From NCBI GenBank assembly GCA_963702445.1, contig CAVPCZ010000023.1:62001-126000 (forward strand): 64,000 nt of DNA, given 5' to 3'. Under the pieces are notes generated by a model, which had not been told where the DNA came from, searched no databases, and saw nothing but the letters and a program-made list of their open reading frames with translations. How positions within the stretch are numbered: the first letter of the stretch is position 1; every line of letters begins with the position of its first letter. Of the stretch, positions 44,737-54,648 are shown in pieces. The position numbers were made by a program, and so were the translations under genes. The stretch is from CAVPCZ01 sp963702445. Lineage in GTDB: Bacteria > Bacteroidota > Ignavibacteria > UBA10030 > UBA6906.

Positions 44737-44901
44737 GGCAAAACGCCGGTGCTTCGCAGGCGCCTCCGGTCGGCGCTTGTCCTGTGGGTCGATCTGGTTC
44801 GGGTAAGCCATGGGGGGGCGGGTGCGCGGGTGCGGCCGGGCGTAGTGGAAACGCCTGAAAGTGAGTCTTTCCAGGCCACGCCTGAAAAGCAGATTCCGCT
44901 T

Positions 44902-44957
44902 GACAACCTTCCCGGCGTTTATTACCATTAGTAAACGATAAAGTAATCGATAAAGGG
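44902..44957 (+). promoter_or_regulatory. Candidate promoter and direct repeat upstream of uxaE
   Basis: TTGACA (44902-44907, perfect -35) and TACCAT (44925-44930) have a 17-nt spacer. Immediately downstream CGATAAAG occurs twice (44938-44945 and 44950-44957), 12 nt apart, between the expected start of transcription and the ATG at 44972; it could be an operator. Confidence 0.45.
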
Positions 44958-44971
44958 AGCGTCAAGAGCCC

Positions 44972-46243
44972 ATGAGCACAGACGGCATCATCGGAAGATT
45001 CTCCATCGGAATAGGCGATCGGTTTGGTCATCAGGGCGGGGCCCAGCTTCGGGCGCTTGCCATGGCGTTGCAGGCCGGGGTTGTCCTCACGCCCGTCTGG
45101 AACAAATCGAACCGGGAGCACTCGATCATCGGCACCACGCCGGCTGACACGCGCAGGGCGGCGGATGCCGCCGTCCGGGAGGCCGGCTGGGAATTCCCGC
45201 ACTATGTGGACGCCGATCATATAGGCATAAAGAACGTCCATCTCTTTGCTGAATCATCCGATTTCTTCACCATTGATGTCGCCGACTTCATCGGCAAACC
45301 GGCTGACGCATCGGACGTGTCATCATACATCGACTACGTCAAGGACTTTCGCGGGCGGGTGGTGGTGCCGGGGCTCGCGGAGCCGCTCGCCGTCACGGAT
45401 CATGATCTTGAGGATCTTACACAGAAGTATCTGCTTCCCATAAAAGAGGCCGGAAAGGTCTACCGGCACATCCGCTCCCTGAAAGGGAGCCTGCCGTTCG
45501 TCACGGAGATATCGATCGACGAGGCGCTCAGTCCGCAAACGCCTCAGGAGCTGTTCTTCATCCTGGCCGGGATTGCCCGTGAAGGCATTCCCGTGCAGAC
45601 GATTGCGCCCAAATTCAGCGGACAATTTCTTAAGGGGATCGACTATGTCGGATCGCCCGCGCTCTTCGCGCGCGAATTCGAATCGGACATTCATATCATC
45701 AACTTTGCCGTAAAACAATTCGGCCTTCCCCCGACGCTCAAGATGAGTGTCCATTCCGGGAGCGACAAGTTCTCCCTGTATCCGGTCATCTCCCGGATTG
45801 TCCACAGCCTCCAGGCCGGGCTCCACTTGAAAACCGCAGGAACGACATGGCTGGAGGAGCTCATAGGACTCGCGGAATCGGGGGGGGAGGGACTCGGAAT
45901 CGCACGCAGGATCTACGCACGCTCCTTCGAGCGCATCGACGAACTCTGCAAACCGTATGAGTCCGTTGTGAACATCGACAGAAGCCGGCTCCCCGATCCG
46001 GGAAGGGTCGATTCCTGGTCCGGTGCGCAGTTTGTCGCGGCGCTCAAACACGACCAGTCAAATCCGTCCTACAATCTGCATCTCCGGCAGCTGCTCCATG
46101 TGGGCTTCAGGGTTGCGGCGGAGTTGGGCGAGGAGTATGTGGATGCCCTCGAGCGGCACAAAGAGGTCGTGGGGAGGAATGTCACGGAGAATCTCTGGAA
46201 GCGGCATGTTGCGCCGTTGTTTGTGGAACGGGAGACGGTCTGA
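44972..46243 (+). CDS. uxaE: Tagaturonate epimerase-like protein
   Basis: 423 residues. MSTDGIIGRFSIGIGDRFGHQGGAQLRA, HYVDADHIGIKNVH, FTIDVADFIGKP and LKMSVHSGSDKFSLYP match the UxaE family (metal-dependent D-tagaturonate 3-epimerase) in order. The enzyme turns tagaturonate from galacturonate into fructuronate, letting pectin sugar enter the glucuronate branch. The pectinesterase directly upstream fits that job. No uxaC, uxaB or kdg genes are in the window. Confidence 0.8.
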   Translation: MSTDGIIGRFSIGIGDRFGHQGGAQLRALAMALQAGVVLTPVWNKSNREHSIIGTTPADTRRAADAAVREAGWEFPHYVDADHIGIKNVHLFAESSDFFTIDVADFIGKPADASDVSSYIDYVKDFRGRVVVPGLAEPLAVTDHDLEDLTQKYLLPIKEAGKVYRHIRSLKGSLPFVTEISIDEALSPQTPQELFFILAGIAREGIPVQTIAPKFSGQFLKGIDYVGSPALFAREFESDIHIINFAVKQFGLPPTLKMSVHSGSDKFSLYPVISRIVHSLQAGLHLKTAGTTWLEELIGLAESGGEGLGIARRIYARSFERIDELCKPYESVVNIDRSRLPDPGRVDSWSGAQFVAALKHDQSNPSYNLHLRQLLHVGFRVAAELGEEYVDALERHKEVVGRNVTENLWKRHVAPLFVERETV

Positions 46244-46286
46244 AGCGGCGAGGCCGGACCCTCCACACCTCGCTCTGAGAGGACCT

Positions 46287-46302
46287 CCCATGGTGCCATG
46301 GG
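46287..46302. repeat. Perfect short palindrome
   Basis: CCCATGG (46287-46293) and CCATGGG (46296-46302) with a 2-nt centre, in the 235-nt gap between uxaE and comM. It may be a protein-binding site or the base of a weak transcription-stop hairpin. No U-tract follows directly. Confidence 0.35.
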
Positions 46303-46478
46303 TCCCCAACGCAGAAGAACGAGCGACCGGGAGCGATGAGTCCCTGCGGCTCGCCGGTCGTCCGGGAAACGGCCGCGGTGATTTTTTTCTCCCCCCTTCA
46401 AAAAGAAACGCCCTCCCCTGTAGTATCTGTACGGATGTCATCCCCGTGTTCAGTCATGCTGACCACTGAAGAGCATCA

Positions 46479-48025
46479 TTGCTTTCCAGAATCCTGAGCG
46501 GCGCCACGTACGGCGTCAACGCGTATGTCGTTGAAGTGGAAACCCACCTCGAGAAGTCATTGCCGGGGTTTTCGATCGTCGGCCTGCCGGACAACACCGT
46601 GCGGGAAAGCCGGGAGCGGATCTGTGCGGCAATACGGAACAGCGGGTTCGAGTTTCCTCTCCGGAAGATTACGGTCAACCTTGCCCCCGCGGACATCAAG
46701 AAAGAAGGGTCAGTCCTACGATCTCCCGATGGCCATGGGCATTCTGGCTCTTCGGAACAGGTGGGGGCGGATGTTCTTCCCGATTTCGTACTTGTGGGCG
46801 AAGTGGCACTTGACGGTTCGCTCAGGCCTGTCCGGGGAGCACTTCCCATGGCTCTGGAAGTCCGGAGGCGGGGCATCAGAGGGATGGTGCTCCCGCGGGA
46901 GAACGGCAAGGAGGCGGCCATGGTTGCCGGGCTCGCCGTGTACCCGGTATCATCTCTGAAGGAGGCGGCGGAGTTCCTGAATGGCGGACACAGACGCAAG
47001 CGTGACCTCTCGCCATGTGGACTTCAGGCAGGTTTTGCCGCGGGATCAGTGCTGCGCGGGCGATTTTGCAGATGTCAAGGGGCAGGAGAATGTCAAGAGG
47101 GCACTTGAGATGGCGGCCGCGGGAGCCCACAATATCATCATGATAGGTCCTCCCGGTTCAGGTAAAACAATGCTGGCAAAACGGCTCCCGGGCATACTGC
47201 CGCCGATGACGTTTGAGGAGGCTCTGGAGACGACGAAGATCCATTCCGTGGCCGGTATGCTTCCTCCCGATACGGCTCTCGTGTGCGACCCGGCCGTTCC
47301 GCTCGCCACACCACACAATTTCGCATTCAGCCCTGGTCGGCGGCGGGGCGATTCCCCGGCCGGGAGAGATCTCCCTCTCTCACCATGGGGTGCTTTTCCT
47401 GGACGAACTCCCCGAATTTGCCGCCACGGTGCTGGAGGTGCTCCGGCAGCCCCTGGAGGACGGGTATGTCACCATCAGCCGGTCAAGACTGTCGGTCAAC
47501 TATCCCGCCAATTTCATGCTGGTATGTGCAATGAACCCCTGTCCCTGCGGGTTCCGACGGATCCCTCCAGGGAATGCCATGTGCCAGCCATTTATGGTTC
47601 AGAAGTACCTTGCCAGGATCTCGGGGCCGCTGCTGGACCGGATTGATCTGCATATCGAGGTCCCGGCGGTGAGGTACGGGATCTCGCCGGCAGAGGAAAC
47701 GGGGGAGGCCTCCCGGAGGCATCCGGGAGCGGGTCTCGGCGGCCCGGGAGGTTCAGACTAGCCGGTTCCGGGGGCGAGGAGAACTGTTTGCGAATGCTGA
47801 TATGCAGTCGAAGGAAATCCGCGAGTACTGCCGTGCTCGATGGGGCGGGCGAGGAGCTGTTGAGATTGGCGATCACCAGGCTGGGCCTTTCGGCTCGTGC
47901 GTATGATCGCATTCTCAAGGTGGGGCGGACGATCGCCGACCTGGCGGGAAGCGGCGAAATACGCGCCCGAACACATCGGCGAAGCCATACAGTATCGAAG
48001 CCTCGACAGAAACCATCACGTGTAA
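46479..48025 (+). CDS. comM: ComM/YifB Mg-chelatase-like AAA+ protein, multiple frameshifts
   Basis: The gene is readable end to end but in alternating frames. The N-terminal Lon-protease-like domain (YGVNAYVVEVETHLEKSLPG, FSIVGLPDNTVRESRERI) is followed by a Walker A GPPGSGKTMLAKRLPG, RPFRSPHHTISHSALVGGG, Walker B HHGVLFLDELPEF and sensor NPCPCG. The C-terminal Mg-chelatase domain ends at a TAA at 48023-48025. Breaks are near 46710, 46745, 46985, 47285, 47700 and 47840. The start is TTG. ComM is a branch-migration helicase for natural transformation. The pattern suggests base errors, not decay. Confidence 0.85.
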
Positions 48026-48076
48026 CGATCTTCTTCGTACAAGACCGATGGGGAGGAGTGCGACGCGTTCGTTTTG

Positions 48077-48105
48077 TTGAAAATTCTGCAGCATTTCCGT
48101 ATGTT
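48077..48105 (+). promoter_or_regulatory. Candidate promoter for the isocitrate dehydrogenase gene
   Basis: TTGAAA (48077-48082) and TATGTT (48100-48105) with a 17-nt spacer. A 14-bp perfect palindrome CGCTTCGCGAAGCG lies at 48161-48174 in the leader before the ATG at 48254 and could bind a regulator. Confidence 0.45.
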
Positions 48106-48253
48106 ACAAGCTGAATCAGCCGCGGGGTGGACGGGCCGGAAGCAGAGAGAAACGCGCGAACGCTTCGCGAAGCGGGAGTGTTCTCAGGAGAGGCGGTTAC
48201 CGCGCGAGCAAACGTTACCGGCGGCGGGAAACGGGTTCCCACAAGAGGATACC

Positions 48254-49272
48254 ATGCACAAAGTAACACTGATTCCGGGAGACGGGATCGGGCCGAGCAT
48301 CGCCGACGCCGCGGTGCGCGTCATCGAAGCCGCCGGCGTGAAGATCGAGTGGGAACGGGTCGAAGCCGGACTGCCGGCGATCGACAAGTACAAGGACCCG
48401 CTCCCGAAGCATGTCCTCGAATCCATCGAGCGCAACCGCGTGGCGCTGAAGGGGCCGCTGACCACCCCGGTCGGCTCGGGATTCCGAAGCGTGAATGTGG
48501 CACTGCGCAAAGAGTTCGACCTGTACGCCAATCGTCCGCCCGGCCCTTTCGTTCGCAGGGCGTGCCTTCCCGGTATAGCGACATCGATCTGGTGATCGTC
48601 CGGGAGAACACGGAAGAGTTCTACGCCGGCATCGAACACTACATCGATCCGCAGCGCAGCGCGGCCGAGACGATCGGCGTGGTGACCCGTTCGGGCTCGG
48701 AGCGGATTGTGCGGTACGCCTACGAATATGCCCGGACCATGGACGGAAGAAAGTCACGACAGTCCACAAAGCCAACATCCTGAAGTACACTGGGGGCCTC
48801 TTCCTCGAAGTGTCCCGCGCACGTTGCCGCGGAATATCCCGGATATCCTGACGGACGACAGGATCGTGGACAACATGGCGATGCAGATGGTGATGAATCC
48901 GCATCAGTTCGACGTGATTGTGACCACGAATCTGTTCGGCGACATACTCTCCGATCTGGCGTCGGGGCTTGTGGGAGGGCTGGGCTTGCGCCCGGGGCGA
49001 ATATCGGCTACACGGCGGCGATATTCGAAGCGGTACATGGCAGTGCGCCGGACATTGCGGGAAAGAACATCGCCAATCCCGCTGCGATCATCCTGGCCGG
49101 CGTGATGATGCTCCGGCATCTGAAGGAATTCGCGGCGGCGGACAGGATAGAGCGGGCGGTGCGTGCCCTGGTTGCGGAGGGAAAAGCGGTGACGCGCGAC
49201 CTCAACCCGGCTCACCCCGTCGGGACGATCGAAATGGCGGATGCGATCATTGCGCGGATGATGGCCGGATAG
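48254..49272 (+). CDS. icd: NAD-type isocitrate dehydrogenase, frameshifted
   Basis: About 335 residues when corrected. The opening VTLIPGDGIGPSIADAAVRV and GPLTTPVGSGFRSVNVALR are diagnostic of the short isocitrate dehydrogenase class. The fragments VIVRENTEEFYAGIEH, DNMAMQMVMNPHQFDVIV and FGDILSDLASGLVGGLG, and the end NIGYTAAIFEAVHGSAPDIAGK to IIARMMAG, come from different frames. Breaks are near 48540, 48745, 48815 and 48990. It makes 2-oxoglutarate in the TCA cycle. Its 3' end overlaps the convergent M16 gene by 26 nt. Confidence 0.85.
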
Positions 49273-50585
49273 ATCCGCCGTCTGCATCACAAAGCGTCAC
49301 CGGCCCGATCCCCGGTTGCTCCAGCTGCGGGCGGACGGTTGCGGCATCGCCGACGATCACGACGGTCATCGCATCCACATCCAACCATGTTTCCGCAATC
49401 CGGCGGCAATCGTCGGGAGACACACCTCTGATCCGCTCAACGTACGTTTCGTAGTAGTCGCGTGGAAGATCGTAGAGAGGGATGTTCTGCAGTGTCTCGG
49501 CGATCTGGGCGGGCGTTTCAAAGGCAAGGGCAAAGGCCCCGGCCATACTCTCCCGTGCAAAAGCAAGCTCCTCTTCCGTGACACCGCCTTCGCGCATCCG
49601 ACGGATTTCGCCCAGCAATTCACCCGCCGCTTCGCCCGTACCTTCCGTGTGAAACGCGCCGCCGGCCAGAAGCGGGCCGGGATGGCGGAGCGGGACGAAT
49701 GACGACCAGGCGCCGTAGGTGAGCCCCCGCCGCTCACGAAGGTTCTGGTTCAGACGGCTGGAAAACTGGCCGCCCAGCACACGGTTGAGCACCATTGCCG
49801 CCGGAAGTGTGGGATCGTTCTTCGGCAGCGCGATTCGGCCCACGCGGATTTCGGATTGCGTGGCTCCGGGGCGGTCCACCAGGTAGAAACCGGAGGTCGT
49901 GGACGCACCGCGGGAGGCTCCGGCCGCAGCCCCTGACGTTCCCGCGTTCCATCCGGAAAGAAACCTGCTGCAGTGCCGTTCAAGTTCTTCCCTCGTGAGA
50001 TCACCCGCGACAATGAGCGTACTCCGGTCCGGCCTGTAGAAGGCGGCGTGAAACCGTTCCGCGTCATCCCGTGTGATCCCGTGCAGCCCGCCTTCTGTGC
50101 CGATCACTTCGTTGGCATACGGGTGGTGATTGCCGAAGAGAAGGTTCGTCAGGAGCCGTGAGGCGACGGAGGAGGGCCGGTCCTTTTGCTGCAGAAGGCT
50201 TGCAAGGCGTTGCCCCTTCAAACGTTCAACCTCGCGGGCCGGGAAAACCGGGGCCGCCAGAAGTTCGGCCAGAACCTCCAGGACAGGATCAAGGTATTTC
50301 TTCAGCATCGAAACAAAGAGTGTCGAACCGTCGTACGTCGCCCGCGACCGTATGGATGCACCCGCATACTCCAGACGGTCGGCAATCGCGTACAGATCCA
50401 TGGAGCGGGTTCCGGTCTCCAGCGCTTCAGCCGTGAGCGATGCCAGGCCCGCCAGACCGGGCGGATCCGCGTCGGCACCGGCGGGAATGACGAGATTCAG
50501 AACCGTGAGCGGGAGTGCATGGTGTTCCATCAGCCAGACGCGCAGGCCGTTCGGGAGCTGGAATTCCTGAATGTGGGGTGGTCAT
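49247..50585 (-). CDS. M16-family peptidase-like protein, non-catalytic type
   Basis: About 440 residues. A long intact frame from MEHHALPLTVLNLVIPAG runs to the stop. The true start is probably ATG 50585, where one extra C in a C-run breaks the frame before FQLPNGLRVWL. Peptidase_M16_C features are clear (FYRPDRSTLIVAGDLTREEL, ALPKNDPTLPAAMVLNRVLG, RERRGLTYGAWSSF). The HxxEH zinc motif is missing from the N-terminal domain (SLTAEALETG in its place), so this is the structural half of a pair. The partner with HxxEH is encoded immediately upstream. Confidence 0.82.
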
Positions 50586-50587
50586 GA

Positions 50588-51865
50588 TCACGCCTCCGGC
50601 CCTGCTGTGCGGGAGACGACATCGAGACGCACCGATGAGCGTGTGAGGATGCTGCGTGCGGTGTCGCCGACCTGAAGCGCACTGATACCGTGAAACCGTT
50701 CGAGCGCGTGAAGGAGGTTCGCCGCTGTTCCGGTCAGCGTTGCATATGTCGCAAGGCTATCCGCCCGCCGCAGCATTCCTTCCAGGCCGTGAAAGAAATC
50801 CGATTCCTTGGCGTTCAACGACTTCCGGATTTCTGCCCCGTCCGGACCATCTGCGAGGATTCGCTCGATCTCCTTCCCGGTGGAGTCATAGAGCTCCTGT
50901 GGTGTATGGCCGGGGCGAGCGGTGATCTGGATCATCAGTTTTCCGCGCATTCGAGCCCGTGTTGATAGGCGATGACGGACTGTGCGATCTGTTGTTCCAG
51001 CACGAGAGCGCGATAGAGGCGGGAGTTCTTGCCGGCGCTCAGTACGTCGGTCAGCACATCCAGCACTGCATCCTCCTGCGTGTGCCATGGTGCGGAGTGC
51101 CAGGCAAGATAGAGGCGGGGGAGATGGACGTTATCCGGAAGCTGGAGGACCGTCTCTGTACCGAGCGACGGGGGCCCGGGACGGGGGACGGCGGACAGGA
51201 GCTCCCGCGGGAATAGGCCCGAAGTACTCATCAATGGCCCGGCGTATCGCATCGTCGTCGAAGTTCCCTGCGACGACAAGGCAGGCGTTGTTGGGGGCAT
51301 AGTACTGCCTGAAGAAATCACGAACGTCATCGAGCGTGGCGGCGGAGAGATCGGACATTGATCCGATCACCGGCCAGCTGTAAGGATGATCGGGAGGAAA
51401 GAGGGCGGCGGCAATTGTCTCGGAGGCACGGCCGTATGGCTGATTGTCATAGCTCTGCCGCCGTTCATTCTTCACCACGTCCCGCTGATTGTCCAGCTTC
51501 TCCTGCGTCAGCGCGGGCAGCAGGTGTCCCATCCGGTCGGCTTCAAGAAGAGGGGAAGAGGCGCATGTTCCGCCGGGACGACTGCATAGTAGTTTGTCCG
51601 GTCTTCGCTGGTCGTGCCGTTTACGTGTGCGCCGACCGCCTGGAGGCGGCGGAAATGCTCGCCGTCAGGCACGTGGGCGGAGCCCTTGAACATCAGATGC
51701 TCGAACAGGTGTGCCAGACCGGTCCGGCCGGGATGCTCGTTTTTTGATCCGACATGGTACATCGACTTCGACCGCGACGACGGGCACGGACGTATCGCGG
51801 TGGAGGATGACCGTCAGGCCATTGGCGAGCCGGAATTCTTCGAACGGCAAGTGTAGTGAGAGCAT
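50588..51865 (-). CDS. M16-family zinc peptidase, catalytic, frameshifted
   Basis: About 425 residues in pieces. From ATG 51865: FEEFRLANGLTVILHRDTSV, then MYHVGSKNEHPGRTG and the inverted zinc motif HLFEHLMFKGS (H-x-x-E-H), then VVKNERRQSYDNQPYG with the second-metal Glu region. The middle has the Peptidase_M16_C segment YYAPNNACLVVAGNFDDD, and the end is YATLTGTAANLLHAL. Breaks are near 51760, 51540, 51160 and 50945. It lies 3 nt from the non-catalytic partner gene. The two products would form an insulinase/PqqL-like peptidase. It is divergent from the GWxTD gene. Confidence 0.82.
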
Positions 51866-52016
51866 TGATGCAATATCACCAATCGGGGAGGGAATAGCCA
51901 GCGTTGATTTTCTGGCCCGAATCCGCGTTATTGCTCTCGAGAGACGCTCCAGAATGTCGGCGGAAAAGATGTCTTTGTCACATCGGGACTCCGCGTTGCG
52001 GAGAAGGGACATCAGC

Positions 52017-53537
52017 ATGTGGCGATTCCTTCAACGGGTCTCTCATCCAGCACTTCTGTTCGGGCGTGTACGCCATCTCCGGCAGGAGCATACGGGCCGG
52101 CACAGGGGAGTGCCCGTTGCCGTCTCTTGCGCGTATGGTGCAATGGTGCTCGTTTTTTTCGCGGGGCTTTCCGGGGGCTGCTCGGATAGTCACGTCGGAG
52201 CGTTGAAGCGGCTGGCAGGACCCCGAGTTATGCGCTGGGACTCTCCGCATTTGATCTGGAGGCTGTTGCGGCTGATTCTTCCGCAGGGGCGTGGAGTGGA
52301 GGCGTTTGCACTCCTGAGAGCAGGGACGGTGGCGTACACACGAATGCCCGGGGGGTTCGCGGCGCGGTATGACGTGACATTCCTGCTTCGTGAACAGGAG
52401 ACGGGGGAGATCGTGGCGGAGCGGGTTCTGGCCGAAACCTTGCGCGTCAGCGAGTACGTCGACACGCAGACCACAAAAGCCGTTCGCCATCAGGCATTTC
52501 TTGCCGCCAACCCCGGGGCGTACATCTGCGAAGTGACCATTGAAGACCGGAACACCGGCAGATCATCATTCCGGCGGCAAGCCGTCATTGTCCCGGAATT
52601 GGGTGAGGGGCAGGCCATGCTCGGAAGGGTGGTGATGATGAGCCGGGATGAGCACGGCATGCTCGGGCCAGCCGTGGCCTTCCATCTGCCGCGGCGGCGG
52701 GATTCGTTATCCGCGCAGGCAGCGCTCTTCAACTTCTTGCCGGATCGGCCTGGTTGCTTGAAGTCCTTCTTGTCCGGTTTGTCGTTGACACCGCCGAGGC
52801 GATCGCGCCTGGTATTTCGCCAGCGGGACGGCGATCCTGGACACGCGGCGGTACTATCCGGAACGCACGGACACGGTGTTCATGGAGCACCGCCGCTTCT
52901 TTGTGACCGAGCCGGCGTTCAGCGTGACGGTCCCCCTCCCCTGGCTGTCCTGCGGGATGTACCTGCTCACGATGCGCGTCCACGGCTCAGAGGACCGTCC
53001 TCGGAGGTGGACGCGGCGCTCACGAGCCGCCGGTATTTTGCGATCATGGGGCCGGGATTTCCACGGCCGGGGACCCTCAGCGAAATGGCCGCGGCGGCGG
53101 TCTACCTGATGAAGGATGAAGAGCGCCGGGCATTGGATTCTGCCAGGAGCGTGGACGAGCGGAGGCGTCTGTTCGACGGGTTCTGGCTTTCCCTCGTCAA
53201 GGATCGGCAAATCGCGGCTGATCTTATTCGCAAATACTATTCGCGAGTGGAAGAAGCAAACCGCCTCTTCTCGTCGTTCAAGGAAGGCTGGAAGACAGAC
53301 CGGGGAATGGTCTACATCGTCCTGGGGCCGCCGGAGAGGATAGAACGATCGTACGACCGGGAGACCTGGTATTTCAACCATCCCGGGTCGTTCCGTGAGA
53401 ATGCGTGGCAATTCCGTCGTGTGCAGTTTGCGCCGGAGCAGTTTGTTATTGAAGACTATGTGTTGCTCCGAGGCGTCCAGTACCAAATGTACTGGGAGCG
53501 TGTTCTGTCCAAGTGGAGGGAAGGAGTGGTGTTCTGA
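52017..53537 (+). CDS. GWxTD-domain protein, internal frameshift
   Basis: About 505 residues. A hydrophobic N-terminal segment (YGAMVLVFFAGLSGGC) suggests export. The central beta-rich region (residues ~90-230, with YDVTFLLREQETGEIVAERV) is followed by the family motif GWKTDRGMVYIVLGPPE near the C-terminus. Between about 52735 and 52990 the correct frame is displaced: WYFASGTAILDTRRYYPERT and VFMEHRRFFVTEPAFSVTV are in another frame. GWxTD proteins are typical of FCB-group bacteria and of unknown role. The stop shares one base with the dus start (TGATG). Confidence 0.78.
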   Translation: MWRFLQRVSHPALLFGRVRHLRQEHTGRHRGVPVAVSCAYGAMVLVFFAGLSGGCSDSHVGALKRLAGPRVMRWDSPHLIWRLLRLILPQGRGVEAFALLRAGTVAYTRMPGGFAARYDVTFLLREQETGEIVAERVLAETLRVSEYVDTQTTKAVRHQAFLAANPGAYICEVTIEDRNTGRSSFRRQAVIVPELGEGQAMLGRVVMMSRDEHGMLGPAVAFHLPRRRDSLSAQAALFNFLPDRPGCLKSFLSGLSLTPPRRSRLVFRQRDGDPGHAAVLSGTHGHGVHGAPPLLCDRAGVQRDGPPPLAVLRDVPAHDARPRLRGPSSEVDAALTSRRYFAIMGPGFPRPGTLSEMAAAAVYLMKDEERRALDSARSVDERRRLFDGFWLSLVKDRQIAADLIRKYYSRVEEANRLFSSFKEGWKTDRGMVYIVLGPPERIERSYDRETWYFNHPGSFRENAWQFRRVQFAPEQFVIEDYVLLRGVQYQMYWERVLSKWREGVVF

Positions 53538-54564
53538 TGCGGATAGGCAACATAACACTCGAGCAGGGGATTCTCCTGGCTCCCATGGAGGACGTCACCG
53601 ACCTTCCCTTCCGGGTGATCTGCAAGCGACTCGGGGCGGATCTGGTGTACACCGAATTTGTCAATTCGGACGGGCTCGTGCGGGGTTCAGCCAAGACCGC
53701 AGAAGAAGATGATCTTCCGCGAGGACGAGCGGCCTGTGGGCATCCAGATCTATGGCGGCGATGTGGATGCCATGGAAGGAGCAGCCCGGATGGCGGAGAG
53801 CTATCAGCCTGATCTGATCGATATCAACTGCGGCTGCTGGGTACGTGATGTGGCGATGCGGGGGGCGGGGGCCGGATTGCTGCGGGATCTTCCCCGAAGA
53901 TGGAGAGGATGGCGAAAACCGTTGTGAGGGCCGTCTCCACACCCGTTACGCTGAAGACCCGCCTGGGGTGGGAAGCGAGAGCATCAAAATCGTGGATGTG
54001 GCGAAGATGTGTGAGCAGGCCGGCATTGCCGCACTAACGGTCCATTGCCGGACCCGCGAGCAGGGGCACAAGGGAGTCGGTGGACTATCAGCTGGATCCC
54101 CCGCATTAAAGAGGCGGTGTCGATTCCGATGATCGTCAACGGGGACATTGTCACACCCCAGAACGTCAAGGAGACATTTGAACGCACCGGGTGTGATGCG
54201 GTCATGATCGGCCGGGGTGCGGTAGTGAATCCATGGATCTTCAGCAGGCCAGGCACTATCTTCCACCGGCCTCCTGGTGCCGGAGCCGACACTTGAAGAG
54301 CGTGTGGCGTTGCTGCGCGATCACCTCCGTCTTTCCGTGGAGTACAAAGGGGAGCGCGTCGGCGTGATCGAAATGCGCAAACACTATTCCGGGTTTCTCC
54401 GCGGCATCCCCCATGTTTCCAAAATCCGCAACGAACTGATGCAGTTCACCGAGGCTGAACCCATTTTTGCGCATCTCACCAGGTTCCTGCAGCTGTATTC
54501 CCCCGGCTCTCCGCCGCCGATCTCCCATGTGCGCGTCGCCGAGGATCCTCCCGCCGTCTGTTGA
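53537..54564 (+). CDS. dus: tRNA-dihydrouridine synthase, frameshifted
   Basis: About 340 residues in pieces. Opening GNITLEQGILLAPMEDVTDL, then FRVICKRLGADLVYTEFVNSD; PVGIQIYGGDVDAM, IDINCGCWVRDV (catalytic Cys region), VTLKTRLGW, AALTVHCRTREQG, MIVNGDIVTPQNV and AVMIGRGAVVNPWIF are all recognisable in order across frames. The C-terminal helical domain (MRKHYSGFLRGIPHVSK) is intact. It reduces uridines in tRNA using FMN. Breaks are near 53695, 53880, 53965, 54080 and 54270. Confidence 0.85.
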
Positions 54565-54589
54565 ATCTGAGGCTCCCTTTTCATATACT
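54561..54589 (+). promoter_or_regulatory. Candidate promoter for the S46 peptidase gene
   Basis: TTGAAT (54561-54566, overlapping the dus stop codon) and TATACT (54584-54589) with a 17-nt spacer. The ATG is 59 nt beyond the -10. Confidence 0.55.
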
Positions 54590-54648
54590 ATATCACTCCG
54601 TTCTTCTCATACAGGCTTACCCCCAAACCAATTCCGGGAGATTTTTCC

